Assembly (NCBI RefSeq): GCF_000620785.1
Contig: NZ_JIAI01000002.1
Coordinates: 1,246,177 to 1,310,176, forward strand
Direction of reading: 5' to 3'
DNA from: Actinospineispora acaciae DSM 45401
GTDB taxonomy: Bacteria; Actinomycetota; Actinomycetes; Mycobacteriales; Pseudonocardiaceae
DNA: 64,000 nucleotides
Shown: positions 56,344 through 64,000 of the stretch, piece by piece
How positions within the stretch are numbered: the first letter of the stretch is position 1
Layout: each line of letters opens with the position of its first letter
Program-made: the position numbers and the translations under genes
Notes under the pieces: model-generated
The model's input: the letters and a program-made list of their open reading frames with translations, nothing else
What the model was told of the DNA's origin: nothing
The model's database searches: none

Positions 56344-56943
56344 TCAGCTCCTTGGCGAGTGCCGGAGAATGACGTCCAGCCCGAACTCGAACCGTTCCGG
56401 GAAGGCCGTTGTGGCGATCTCTTCGGAGACTTCGTGCAGGGCCGGGTGCTCCTCGGTCGAGGCGATCTGGAGCGACCCGTCGGCGCGTCTCTGTTCCTCG
56501 CCGACCAGGCCCTGCACGAAGTAGGTCAGCGTCCAGCTCGTCCAGACCGCCTCGCGCCGGGGCAGGCCGTCGAGCAGCGCGCTGATCAGCTCGTTCTCGA
56601 ATCGGAGCACGTTCGGGTCGATGCTCGGCATGCCGGTCATCAGCTGGGCGCTGTCCCGGTGGGAGAGCAGGGTGGCGCGCAGCCGGCGCATGATCTCCCG
56701 GGTGCGGCTCTCCCAGTGGTCGGGGAGGTCGTCGTAGCTGACCTCGCCGATGATTCTGTCGATGAGCAGTTCCAGGAGGCGGCGTTTGTCCTTGACGTGC
56801 CAGAGGACGGTTTGCATGGACACGTCGAGGCGCGCGGCAATGGCGCGGGTGGAAAGGCCGTCGAGCCCTTCGGCGTCGAGCACCGCCAATGCGGCGTCGA
56901 GCACGGCGGTCACCGTGAGTCCTTTGGGGACGGTGCGCGCCAT
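56344..56943 (-). CDS. TetR-family regulator with TetR_C domain
   Basis: The 199-residue protein has a TetR DNA-binding domain (GLTVTAVLDAALAVLDAEGL, then AIAARLDVSMQTVLWHVKDKRRL) and a C-terminal domain like that of TetR itself (LIDRIIGEVSYDDLPDHWES, TLTYFVQGLVGEEQRRADGS). It is co-transcribed with the NCS1 permease and divergent from hyuA. A perfect palindrome in the gap is its probable operator, controlling both transport and catabolism. Confidence 0.9.
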   Translation of the reverse strand: MARTVPKGLTVTAVLDAALAVLDAEGLDGLSTRAIAARLDVSMQTVLWHVKDKRRLLELLIDRIIGEVSYDDLPDHWESRTREIMRRLRATLLSHRDSAQLMTGMPSIDPNVLRFENELISALLDGLPRREAVWTSWTLTYFVQGLVGEEQRRADGSLQIASTEEHPALHEVSEEIATTAFPERFEFGLDVILRHSPRS

Positions 56944-56967
56944 CGGCCGAACCTAGCCATGACCGTT

Positions 56968-56988
56968 CACTCTGTCAACGACAGAGTG
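56968..56988. promoter_or_regulatory. perfect palindrome, TetR operator before hyuA
   Basis: CACTCTGTC (56968-56976) and GACAGAGTG (56980-56988) are exact 9-bp inverted arms around AAC, 21 bp in all. It sits 8 bases before the hyuA ATG and 25 bases from the tetR start, placed to shut both promoters. Confidence 0.85.
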
Positions 56989-56996
56989 TTCGCCGT

Positions 56997-59057
56997 ATGC
57001 TGCTCGCCGTGGATGCGAGGTCGGTGCGGGTCGCGGTGGACATCGGCGGGACGTTCGTGGACGCGATGGAGCTGGACGGGCGGACCGGGGCGGTGCGGTT
57101 CCGGAAGGCGTCCACCACGCCGGCGCGGCCGGCCGAGGGGGTGCTCAATGCGATCACCGCGCTGGGTACGGACCTGGCCGGGGCGGAGCTGTTCATCCAC
57201 GGCACGACGCTGGGGTTGAACGCGGTGCTGGAGCGGCGCGGCGAGACCACCGGGATCATCACCAACGAGGGCCTACGGGACGTCTTCCTGCTCGGGCGGG
57301 GCAACGTCCCGGACGCGCACATGTACGACTTTCAGTACGGGCGGCCGGCTGGGCTGGTGGAACGGCGCAACACGGTCGGCGTCCGGGGGCGGATGGACTA
57401 CCGGGGCAACGTCCTGGACGAGCTGGACGAGGACGGCGTGCGGGAGGCCGCGCGGGTGCTCGTGGAGGAGCACGGGGTGGGGTCGGTCGCTGTCTGTTTC
57501 CTGCACGCGTTCCGCGACCCGTCGCACGAGCGGCGCGCGGCGGAGCTGGTCCGGGAGGCGTATCCGCACGTCACGGTGTCCGTATCGACCGACATCGCGC
57601 GGGAGTACCGGGAGTACGAGCGCACCAGCACCACGGTGCTCGACGCGTACATCCGGCCGATCTTCGAGCGGTACGTGGGGGAGCTGGAGCGTTCGCTGTC
57701 CGTGCGCGGGTTCGCCGGGCGGTTCCGGATCATGCGCTCCGGTGGCGGGTCGATGTCGGCCGAGGCGGCGAAGGTGTCGCCGACGCACACGATCCTGTCC
57801 GGGCCGGCGGGCGGGGTGGTGGGCGCGGCGTTCCTGGCCGAGGCGCTGGGGCGGCGCGATCTTCTGACGTTCGACGTGGGCGGCACGTCGCTGGACACCT
57901 GCGTGATCGAGCGCGGCGGCGCGGTGACCGCGCACGAGGCGAGGCTGGAGGACTACCCGCTGCTGGTGCCGACCTACGACATCCGCACCATCGGCGCTGG
58001 CGGCGGGTCGGTGGCCTGGCTGGACGGTGGGCTGCTCAAGGTCGGGCCGCACAGCGCGGGCGCGGATCCCGGGCCGGTCTGTTACGGGCGGGGTGGGACC
58101 GAGCCGACGGTCACGGACGCGGCGGTCTGCCTGGGTTACGTGGATCCGAAGAGCTTCCTGTCCGGCGAGATGGACCTGCACGCGGACGCCGCGCGCGCCG
58201 CTCTGCGCGGGGAGATCGCCGGGCCGTTGGGGATGGACGTCCAGGCCGCGGCGGCGGGGGTGTTCGACGTGCTGTTGGCGCGCACCGTCGGCGCGGTCCG
58301 GCAGATCACCGTGGAGCGCGGGCACGACCCCCGGGAGTTCTCGCTGCTGGCCTTCGGCGGCGCCGGGCCGCTGCTGGCGCCGCTGTTGGCCAGGGAGATG
58401 GGCATCCGGGAGGTGATCGTGCCGTTCGCGCCGTCCGGGTTCTCGGCGTGGGGGATGCTCAGCGCGGACGTCGTGGAGGACGTCTCGCGCACGGTGATGT
58501 CGCCGCTGGACGAGCTGGACATGTCCGCTCTTCAGGGGATGTTCGACGAGCTGGGCGCGCAGGCGTCGGCGTCGGTCGCGGCGCAGGGCGTACCGGCCGG
58601 CCGGGCGGTGCTGGAGCGCCACCTGGAGATCCGCTACCTCGGCCAGGAGCACACCCTGCCGGTCCCGGTCGCGCAGGGGGTGCCGGACGCGGCGGCGGTG
58701 CGGGCGGAGTTCGAGCGGCTGCACCGGCTGCGCTACGGGCACGTCATGAACGACCGCCTGCAGGTGCTCACCGTGCGGGTGCGCGGCATCGGCCGGAGTG
58801 AGCCGCTGCAGGTCCCGGTGCTGCCCGCCGGCGACGGCTCCCCGGGGCGGGCACTCACCGGCAGCCGAGACGCGTTCGACTTCGACACCCGCGGCACGGC
58901 GTCGTTCGCGGTCTACGACCGTTCGCTGCTGGAGCCCGGTGACGTCTTCCCCGGGCCGGCGCTCGTCGACGAAGGAACCTCGACCACCGTGGTGCACGGC
59001 GGCCAGTCAGTGCACGTGGACGAACACGGTTATCTGACGGTACGGGAGGCCCGGTAG
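56997..59057 (+). CDS. hyuA: hydantoinase/oxoprolinase subunit A (HyuA)
   Basis: The 686-residue subunit belongs to the ATP-dependent N-methylhydantoinase/5-oxoprolinase/acetophenone-carboxylase family. It has ASKHA-fold motifs: VRVAVDIGGTFVDAMELDG (near 10), LFIHGTTLGLNAVLERRGE (near 62), ILSGPAGGVVGAAFLAEALG (near 264) and FDVGGTSLDTCVIERGG. The C-terminal region binds ATP and links to subunit B. These enzymes open cyclic amides or carboxylate ketones. The ATG at 56997 is the first after the operator; stop and hyuB start overlap by one base (TAGTG). Confidence 0.92.
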   Translation: MLLAVDARSVRVAVDIGGTFVDAMELDGRTGAVRFRKASTTPARPAEGVLNAITALGTDLAGAELFIHGTTLGLNAVLERRGETTGIITNEGLRDVFLLGRGNVPDAHMYDFQYGRPAGLVERRNTVGVRGRMDYRGNVLDELDEDGVREAARVLVEEHGVGSVAVCFLHAFRDPSHERRAAELVREAYPHVTVSVSTDIAREYREYERTSTTVLDAYIRPIFERYVGELERSLSVRGFAGRFRIMRSGGGSMSAEAAKVSPTHTILSGPAGGVVGAAFLAEALGRRDLLTFDVGGTSLDTCVIERGGAVTAHEARLEDYPLLVPTYDIRTIGAGGGSVAWLDGGLLKVGPHSAGADPGPVCYGRGGTEPTVTDAAVCLGYVDPKSFLSGEMDLHADAARAALRGEIAGPLGMDVQAAAAGVFDVLLARTVGAVRQITVERGHDPREFSLLAFGGAGPLLAPLLAREMGIREVIVPFAPSGFSAWGMLSADVVEDVSRTVMSPLDELDMSALQGMFDELGAQASASVAAQGVPAGRAVLERHLEIRYLGQEHTLPVPVAQGVPDAAAVRAEFERLHRLRYGHVMNDRLQVLTVRVRGIGRSEPLQVPVLPAGDGSPGRALTGSRDAFDFDTRGTASFAVYDRSLLEPGDVFPGPALVDEGTSTTVVHGGQSVHVDEHGYLTVREAR

Positions 59058-60727
59058 TGACGACGCCCGATGGCGCCACCGTGGAGGTGGTGCGGTCGTA
59101 CCTGGTCGCCGCGGCGGAGGAGATGCGCGCGACGCTGATCCGCACCGCGTTCAACCCGGTGATCTACGAGGTGCTCGACTTCGGCATCTCCGTCTACGAC
59201 GCCCGGATGCGGCTGGTCGCCGAGGCGGCCGGGATGACGTTCTTCCTCGGCGCGAACGACTACTCGCTGGCCAAGGGCGTGGAGTACGTCGGCGCGCAGA
59301 ACCTGCACCCCGGCGACATCGTGCTGCTGAACTACCCGTACTGGAACGCCGCGCACGCCTCGGACGCGACGTTGTTTATGCCCGTCTTCCACGGCGACCC
59401 GCAAACCCTCGTCGGCTACCTGTGCGTGCGGGTGCACTGGATGGACCTGGGCGCCAAGGACCCCGGCTACGTCCTCGACTCCACCGACATGCACCAGGAA
59501 GGCGTGATCTTCCCGGGCACCAAGGTGTTCGAGCGCGGCGAACCGGACGAGAAGATCCTGGAGCTGCTCCGGTTCAACTCGCGCATGCCGGAGCTCGTGA
59601 TCGGCGACCTGCACGCCCAGGTCGCCGCCCTGCGGACCGGCGAGCACCGGTTCCACGAGATCCTGGCCAAGTTCGGCGCCGACACCGTGACGGCATGCGT
59701 GGACCGCTACCTGGAGGCGGCCGAGGTCAAGGCGCGGGCGAGGCTGCGGGAGCTGCCGCAGGGCTCCTGGACGGCCACCGACTGGCTCGACGACGACGGC
59801 ATCAGCGACGATCCGATCCTCATGCGGGTCACGGTGACGATCGCGGACGGCACGCTGACCTGCGACTTCACCGGTTCGGCCGGCGCGGCGCGGGGGCCTG
59901 TCAACATGCCGTTCGGGGCCACGCTGGCCATGTGCAAGGTGGTGCTCAAGGCGCTCACCTCGCCCGACGAGCCGACCAACGCCGGCACCACCGCCGCGCT
60001 GCGGGTCGTCGCCCCGCCCGGGTCGCTGTTCCACGCGGTGTACCCGGCGCCCACCTACACCCTGTGGACGGGCATCGTCGCGTTCGAGCTGATCTACAAG
60101 GCGCTCGCGCAGGGCATGCCCGAGCTGCTGGCGGCCAGCACCGGCGGGGACATGCCGGGGTTCATGATGGTCGGCGAGCACCCGGAGACCGGCGAGTTCT
60201 ACGCGATCAGCAACAACGAGCCGGTGGGCTGGGGCGCAAGCCCCGGGCACGACGGCAACCACGCCACCATCCACATCTCGGCCAGCACCTCGCGGAACAC
60301 GCCGCTCGAAGTGCTGGAGGCGCGCACCGGGATGATCTTCGAGCGGGTGGAGATCCGGGAGGACTCGTCGGGCGCCGGCCGGTTCCGGGGCGGGTGCGGG
60401 CTGCGCCGCGACATCCGGTTCCGCGCGCCGGGGGAGTTCCTGTCGGTGATCAAGAAGACGAAGACGCGGCCGTGGGCGATCGGCGGCGGACATGAGCCCG
60501 AGCCGAACCAGGTGGTCGTCTTCCCCGGCACCGACCGCGAGCACCGGGTGAGCACGAAACGGGTGGCGGTGGCGCCCGGTGACCGGATCACGGTGCTCAC
60601 CGCCGGCGGCGGTGGCCACGGCGACCCGCGCGAGCGGGATCCCGACCTGGTGCGCCGCGATGTCGCCCAGGGGTACGTCTCGCCGGCGGTCGCCCGCGAG
60701 GTCTACGGCGTGGAGGTGGATCGGTGA
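59057..60727 (+). CDS. hyuB: hydantoinase/oxoprolinase subunit B (HyuB)
   Basis: The 556-residue subunit has HyuB motifs: SYLVAAAEEMRATLIRTAFN (near 16), GDIVLLNYPYWNAAHASDATLF (near 90), MHQEGVIFPGTKVFERGEPD and TCDFTGSAGAARGPVNMPFG (near 271), and ends with GGGGHGDPRERDPDLVRRDVAQG. It forms the complex with HyuA. The start GTG 59057 shares a base with the hyuA stop and its own stop overlaps the amidohydrolase start (GTGA). The whole set is therefore a tightly coupled catabolic operon. Confidence 0.93.
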   Translation: MTTPDGATVEVVRSYLVAAAEEMRATLIRTAFNPVIYEVLDFGISVYDARMRLVAEAAGMTFFLGANDYSLAKGVEYVGAQNLHPGDIVLLNYPYWNAAHASDATLFMPVFHGDPQTLVGYLCVRVHWMDLGAKDPGYVLDSTDMHQEGVIFPGTKVFERGEPDEKILELLRFNSRMPELVIGDLHAQVAALRTGEHRFHEILAKFGADTVTACVDRYLEAAEVKARARLRELPQGSWTATDWLDDDGISDDPILMRVTVTIADGTLTCDFTGSAGAARGPVNMPFGATLAMCKVVLKALTSPDEPTNAGTTAALRVVAPPGSLFHAVYPAPTYTLWTGIVAFELIYKALAQGMPELLAASTGGDMPGFMMVGEHPETGEFYAISNNEPVGWGASPGHDGNHATIHISASTSRNTPLEVLEARTGMIFERVEIREDSSGAGRFRGGCGLRRDIRFRAPGEFLSVIKKTKTRPWAIGGGHEPEPNQVVVFPGTDREHRVSTKRVAVAPGDRITVLTAGGGGHGDPRERDPDLVRRDVAQGYVSPAVAREVYGVEVDR

Positions 60728-61947
60728 CAGACGTGCTGGTGCGCGGTGCGACGCTGGTCGACGCGGTCGGCGAGCGGACGGTGCCGGGCGCGGCGGTGTG
60801 GGTGCGCGACGGCCGGATCGTCCGGTGTGGGCCGGAACGGGATCTCAGCGTCCCGGCCGACCGGGTGGACGTCGACCTGGACGGCGGCTACCTGATGCCC
60901 GGACTGGTCAACATGCACACCCACCTGTCGCTGTCGCTGCCCGGGCGGGCGGGGGAGGAGATCCTCGCGCTGGATGCGTACGGGCTCGCCCTGTACATGG
61001 CGGCGGGCGCGCGCCGGACCCTGCACGGCGGGGTGACCACCGTGCGCTGCGTCGCGGAGAAGGACCACGCCGAGTTCGCGCTGCGGCGGGCCATCGAGCG
61101 CGGCGAGGTGCCCGGACCTCGGATCTTCACCGCGGGCCGGGGCCTGGCGTGCACCGGCGGGCACGGCCACTCCTCCACCGACACCCTGGAGTGCGACGGC
61201 CCCGACGGCTTCCGCCGAGGCACCCGGGAGCAGCTCAAGGTCGGCGCCGACCTGATCAAGGTGATGATCTCCGGCGGCATCGCGGGTGAGCACGAGGCGA
61301 TCCATACCCCCCAGCTGACCGGCGACGAGATGGCCGCCGTGATCGACACCGCGCACGCGTGGGGCCGCAAGGTCACCGCGCACGCCGGCCCGGCGCCGGT
61401 GATCGAGGAGGCGGTCCGCCTGGGGCTGGACTGCGTGGAGCACGGCTACCAGCTCACCGAGCCGGTGGTCGCGCTGATGGCCGAGCGCGGCGTGCACCTG
61501 GTGCCGACGCTCGTGGTCACCCGCTGCGGCGAGTTCTTCGACGAGCTGGGCGTGCCGCCGTGGATGCAGCGCCGCTCGCTGGACGCCGGGCCGCGTCACA
61601 TGGGCAGCTACCGGATGGCCCTGGCGGCCGGCGTGCCCGTCATGTTGGGTAGCGACATGCCGCCGTTCTGGCAGTTCGAGGGGACGAGCGCCACGGTCCG
61701 CGAGCTGGAGTACATGGCCGAGGGCGGGCTCGCGCCGTACCCCGCGCTGCGGGCGGCCACGATCGTCCCGGCGCGCTGGCTCGGCGCCGAGCACGACATC
61801 GGCACCGTCGAGGAGGGCAAGCTCGCCGACCTCATCGCGACCCGCGACGACCCCACCAGGGACATCTCCGCGCTGCGCACCCTGAACTGGGTGATGAAGG
61901 GCGGCGAGGTGGTGCGTGACGACCGTCGGGATTGGCGGTCGCCATGA
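60724..61947 (+). CDS. metal-dependent amidohydrolase (imidazolonepropionase-like)
   Basis: The 407-residue enzyme is an amidohydrolase-superfamily TIM barrel: metal His65 and His67 in MPGLVNMHTHLSL, LIKVMISGGIAGE with a probable carboxylated Lys (near 179), VTAHAGPAPVIEEAVRLGLD, CVEHGYQL and GVPVMLGSDMPPF (catalytic Asp). The group includes imidazolonepropionase-like and Xaa-Pro dipeptidase-like cyclic-amide hydrolases. It overlaps hyuB by 4 bases and the next gene by 4 (ATGA). It probably cleaves an amide in the same pathway. Confidence 0.9.
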   Translation: MTDVLVRGATLVDAVGERTVPGAAVWVRDGRIVRCGPERDLSVPADRVDVDLDGGYLMPGLVNMHTHLSLSLPGRAGEEILALDAYGLALYMAAGARRTLHGGVTTVRCVAEKDHAEFALRRAIERGEVPGPRIFTAGRGLACTGGHGHSSTDTLECDGPDGFRRGTREQLKVGADLIKVMISGGIAGEHEAIHTPQLTGDEMAAVIDTAHAWGRKVTAHAGPAPVIEEAVRLGLDCVEHGYQLTEPVVALMAERGVHLVPTLVVTRCGEFFDELGVPPWMQRRSLDAGPRHMGSYRMALAAGVPVMLGSDMPPFWQFEGTSATVRELEYMAEGGLAPYPALRAATIVPARWLGAEHDIGTVEEGKLADLIATRDDPTRDISALRTLNWVMKGGEVVRDDRRDWRSP

Positions 61948-63101
61948 CCGAGATCGCCGCCGTGGTGGAGGGGCTGTACCGCGCGCTCGGTGACCGGGCC
62001 GCGTTCGACGCGTACCTCGACCCCCGCATCACTATCTGGGAGAGCGACGCCGACCGGCTGCTGGACGGCCTGCCTTCGCTGGATGAGCTGCGCGACCGGC
62101 GGGCCGCGCGAGCGTCGGGTCCGTCGCCGGTGTCGGTCGCGCCCGAGGACATCCGGGCGGACGTCTGGGGCGACACCGCCGTCGCCCGGTACCTGCTGCG
62201 CGCCCGGTTCCCCGCGCCGTCGGCCGACCGCTGCTTCCGGGTCACCGACGTGCTGCGCCGCGACGACGAGCACGGCTGGCGGATCGTGCACCACCACGCC
62301 GAGGCGCTGTCGCTGCTCGACCGGTCGGTGCCCCCGCACGCCGGCGGGACGCTCACCTACGGCGGCTACCTGCGCCTGGACGAGCTGCTGGCCTGCCAGA
62401 CCCCGCTCACCGACGCGCACGACGAACTGCTGTTCGTGGTGATCCACCAGGTCTACGAGCTCTGGTTCGCGCAGATCCTGCACGAGGCGGCGCTGCTGCA
62501 GCGGCGGCTGGAGGACGGCGACAGCACCGGCGCGCTGCACACCGCCCGCCGCATCGCCAAGATCCTCAAGACCATCGTCGGCCAGCTCGACGTGCTGGAG
62601 ACGATGACCCCGCGCCAGTTCGCGTCCTTCCGCCCCGAGCTGGGCTCCTCCAGCGGCTTCCAGTCCCACCAGTTCCGCGAGCTGGAAGCGGTGCTCGGCC
62701 GGCGAGGGTTCGCCCGCGACGTGCTGGACGAACGACTGCGCGCGGCGACCACCCGCCGCTCGGTGTTCGACTCGCTGCTGCGCTACCTGGCCGGCACCGG
62801 GCTCGCCGTCCCGCCCGACGCGCTCGACCGCGACCCCGCCCAACCCTGGCGGCCTCGGGCCGACGTGCGCGCGGTCCTGGCCACCGCGTACGCCGACGAG
62901 CGCAACCCGGCGGCCGAGGTGTGCGAGGCGCTGGTGGACATCGACGAGGGCGTGCAGGAGTGGCGCTACCGCCACGTGAAGATGGTCGAACGGATCATCG
63001 GCAGCCGGACCGGGACCGGCGGCTCCTCCGGTGCGGACTACCTGCGCTCGACGCTGTTCCGCCCGGCGTTCCCCGAGCTGTGGGAGGTCCGGGGCGCCTG
63101 A
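61944..63101 (+). CDS. SnoaL-like domain fused to tryptophan 2,3-dioxygenase
   Basis: The 385-residue protein joins two domains. Residues 1-120 look like a SnoaL/NTF2-like fold (VVEGLYRALGDRAAFDAYLD, VTDVLRRDDEHGWRIVHHHA). From about 135 it is a tryptophan 2,3-dioxygenase: GGYLRLDELLACQTPLTDAH, LFVVIHQVYELWFAQIL (catalytic His near 167), QFASFRPELGSSSGFQSHQF, and YRHVKMVERIIGS (haem His near 342) with GTGGSSGADYLR. TDO opens the indole ring to N-formylkynurenine. ATG 61944 overlaps the amidohydrolase stop; known TDOs are 270-290 residues, so the N-terminal domain is extra. Confidence 0.93.
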   Translation: MTEIAAVVEGLYRALGDRAAFDAYLDPRITIWESDADRLLDGLPSLDELRDRRAARASGPSPVSVAPEDIRADVWGDTAVARYLLRARFPAPSADRCFRVTDVLRRDDEHGWRIVHHHAEALSLLDRSVPPHAGGTLTYGGYLRLDELLACQTPLTDAHDELLFVVIHQVYELWFAQILHEAALLQRRLEDGDSTGALHTARRIAKILKTIVGQLDVLETMTPRQFASFRPELGSSSGFQSHQFRELEAVLGRRGFARDVLDERLRAATTRRSVFDSLLRYLAGTGLAVPPDALDRDPAQPWRPRADVRAVLATAYADERNPAAEVCEALVDIDEGVQEWRYRHVKMVERIIGSRTGTGGSSGADYLRSTLFRPAFPELWEVRGA

Positions 63102-64000
63102 CCGGCCGCACCGGCCCATCGACGCAGGGTGGCGTCGAGGCCGGTGCCGTCGGGGATGTCGGTGGCCCAGGCGACCACACCGTCCGGGCGTACCAGCACC
63201 CCGGTCGGTGTCGCGGGCTCGTCCGTCACGCCGTGCACCCGCCCGGCCCAGGCCGAGGCGAGGCGGGCGAACGCGCCGTCCGGGGTGCGGTCGAGCAGCA
63301 CGAACCCGCCGCCGTGAGCGTGGAAGGCCAGCCGCGAGCCGTCCGCCAGCCGCAGGTCGGGGACGAACCCGCCGACCAGCGGATGGTCGCCGGGCAGGTC
63401 GATGCGCTGGGTGACGCCGGAGATCTTCTTGACCGCGTGGGTCGTGCCGTCCCGGGTGCCCAGCAGGTCGGCGACGACCCCGCGCAGCGCCCCCGACTTG
63501 GCGTCCCCGCGCAGCACCCCGATCTGTGCCCGCGTCCAGTCCAGCACCCAGGCACCGATCGGACGGCGCTCGTCGTCGTAGGTGTCGAGCAGCCCTTCGG
63601 GCGCCCACCCGGCGACCACCGCGCCGAGCTTCCACCCGAGGTTCACCGCGTCGCCGACCCCCAGGTTGAGCCCCTGGCCGCCGAACGGCGAGTGCACGTG
63701 CGCGGCATCGCCGGCCAGCAGCACCCGCCCCGACCGGTAGTTCGCGGCCTGGCGGGCGTTGTCGGACCAGCGGGTCGCCGGGCCGCGCAGCGCGGTCAGC
63801 GTGACGTCCGTGCTCGACACCCGCCGCAGGCTGGCCTGCACCTCGTCCAGCGTGACCGGTGCCGACCGGTCGTTGACGCGGTCGAACTCCAGGGTGGTCA
63901 CCCGCCCGGGCTGTGGCCCGCAGCGGTACACCCCCTGGGGAGACCACGTCCATCCGCTCGCGAGCTTCTCCGGATCGGCGATGTCGACGTTCGCCAGCAG
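63038..64000 (-). CDS. FAD-dependent monooxygenase, PHBH-type, partial (cut by right edge)
   Basis: The 3' two thirds of a class A flavin hydroxylase is visible and the frame is open to the edge. The second FAD motif is LLAGDAAHVHSPFGGQGLNLGVGDAVNLGWKL (Asp near the flavin), followed by LLDTYDDERRPIGAWVLDWT and a C-terminal thioredoxin-like domain (FVPDLRLADGSRLAFHAHGG). These enzymes hydroxylate phenols or indole-type rings with NAD(P)H. Its 3' end overlaps the TDO gene by 64 bases. Convergence with the hyu-TDO operon suggests a linked aromatic pathway. Confidence 0.9.
   Translation of the reverse strand: MLANVDIADPEKLASGWTWSPQGVYRCGPQPGRVTTLEFDRVNDRSAPVTLDEVQASLRRVSSTDVTLTALRGPATRWSDNARQAANYRSGRVLLAGDAAHVHSPFGGQGLNLGVGDAVNLGWKLGAVVAGWAPEGLLDTYDDERRPIGAWVLDWTRAQIGVLRGDAKSGALRGVVADLLGTRDGTTHAVKKISGVTQRIDLPGDHPLVGGFVPDLRLADGSRLAFHAHGGGFVLLDRTPDGAFARLASAWAGRVHGVTDEPATPTGVLVRPDGVVAWATDIPDGTGLDATLRRWAGAAGQAPRTSHSSGNAGRNSVERR

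Overview
The window is about 70% GC, gene-dense and strongly biased to G/C in third codon positions. It carries lsr2, a whiB7-type gene, a family 1 encapsulin, many TetR/MarR/HxlR/LysR regulators and apparently leaderless promoters. Together these point to a soil actinomycete, most likely of the Pseudonocardiales type; the order is inferred from gene content only. I saw no rRNA, tRNA, CRISPR array or intact transposase gene. The left edge cuts a small HTH gene and the right edge cuts a flavin monooxygenase.

Layout. 0-6.4 kb: ChoD-like GMC oxidoreductase, family 9 glycosyltransferase, a DoxX protein with a long basic tail, lsr2, then a short patch of gene decay. 6.4-12.2 kb: Lrp regulator, MHS transporter and M20 peptidase with a divergent LysR, then an alpha/beta hydrolase with a divergent TetR. 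12.2-15.6 kb: whiB7, a deaminase, a RibD-like reductase, an epimerase and an AraC regulator. 15.7-22.6 kb: FdhF/YdeP-like oxidoreductase, a DyP peroxidase-encapsulin operon and a ClpC-like AAA+ unfoldase. 23.2-29.7 kb: a complete phosphotransferase system: HPr, enzyme I, a DeoR regulator, a fused EIIC-EIID, EIIA, EIIB and a double-SIS sugar-phosphate enzyme. 29.9-36.2 kb: cutA, an efflux pump with divergent MarR, and the Hen1-Pnkp RNA repair pair. 36.2-48 kb: HxlR/cupin, a C4-dicarboxylate module (dctA, tartrate/malate dehydrogenase, LysR, LuxR), an FAD protein, a nitroreductase with divergent MarR, an HTTM-like membrane protein, a FemAB-like protein and HxlR. 48.2-50.7 kb: a P450-TetR operon with a doubled operator. 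50.8-54.3 kb: an amide module (AmiC-like sensor, fmdB, fmdA, amiS). 55-64 kb: NCS1 permease-TetR divergent from hyuA-hyuB-amidohydrolase-SnoaL/TDO fusion, with a convergent flavin monooxygenase.

Most notable points. (1) Two related intergenic elements of about 170 bp (14580-14748 and 29743-29919) each begin and end with CTAG and have long terminal inverted repeats. They share an internal hairpin core, and the same end of each lies on the TAG stop codon of the upstream gene. (2) A tryptophan 2,3-dioxygenase carries an N-terminal SnoaL-like domain and ends a translationally coupled hyu operon facing a purine/hydantoin-type permease, suggesting an undescribed indole-amide catabolic route. (3) EIIC and EIID of a mannose-family PTS are fused and clustered with HPr and enzyme I. 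(4) Several operators are legible to the base: a doubled TTATGCGCATAA between the efflux pump and marR, paired GTGAATC palindromes in the P450 promoter, and a 21-bp palindrome before hyuA. (5) Several genes start 6 to 8 bases after a TANNNT box, as expected for leaderless transcripts.
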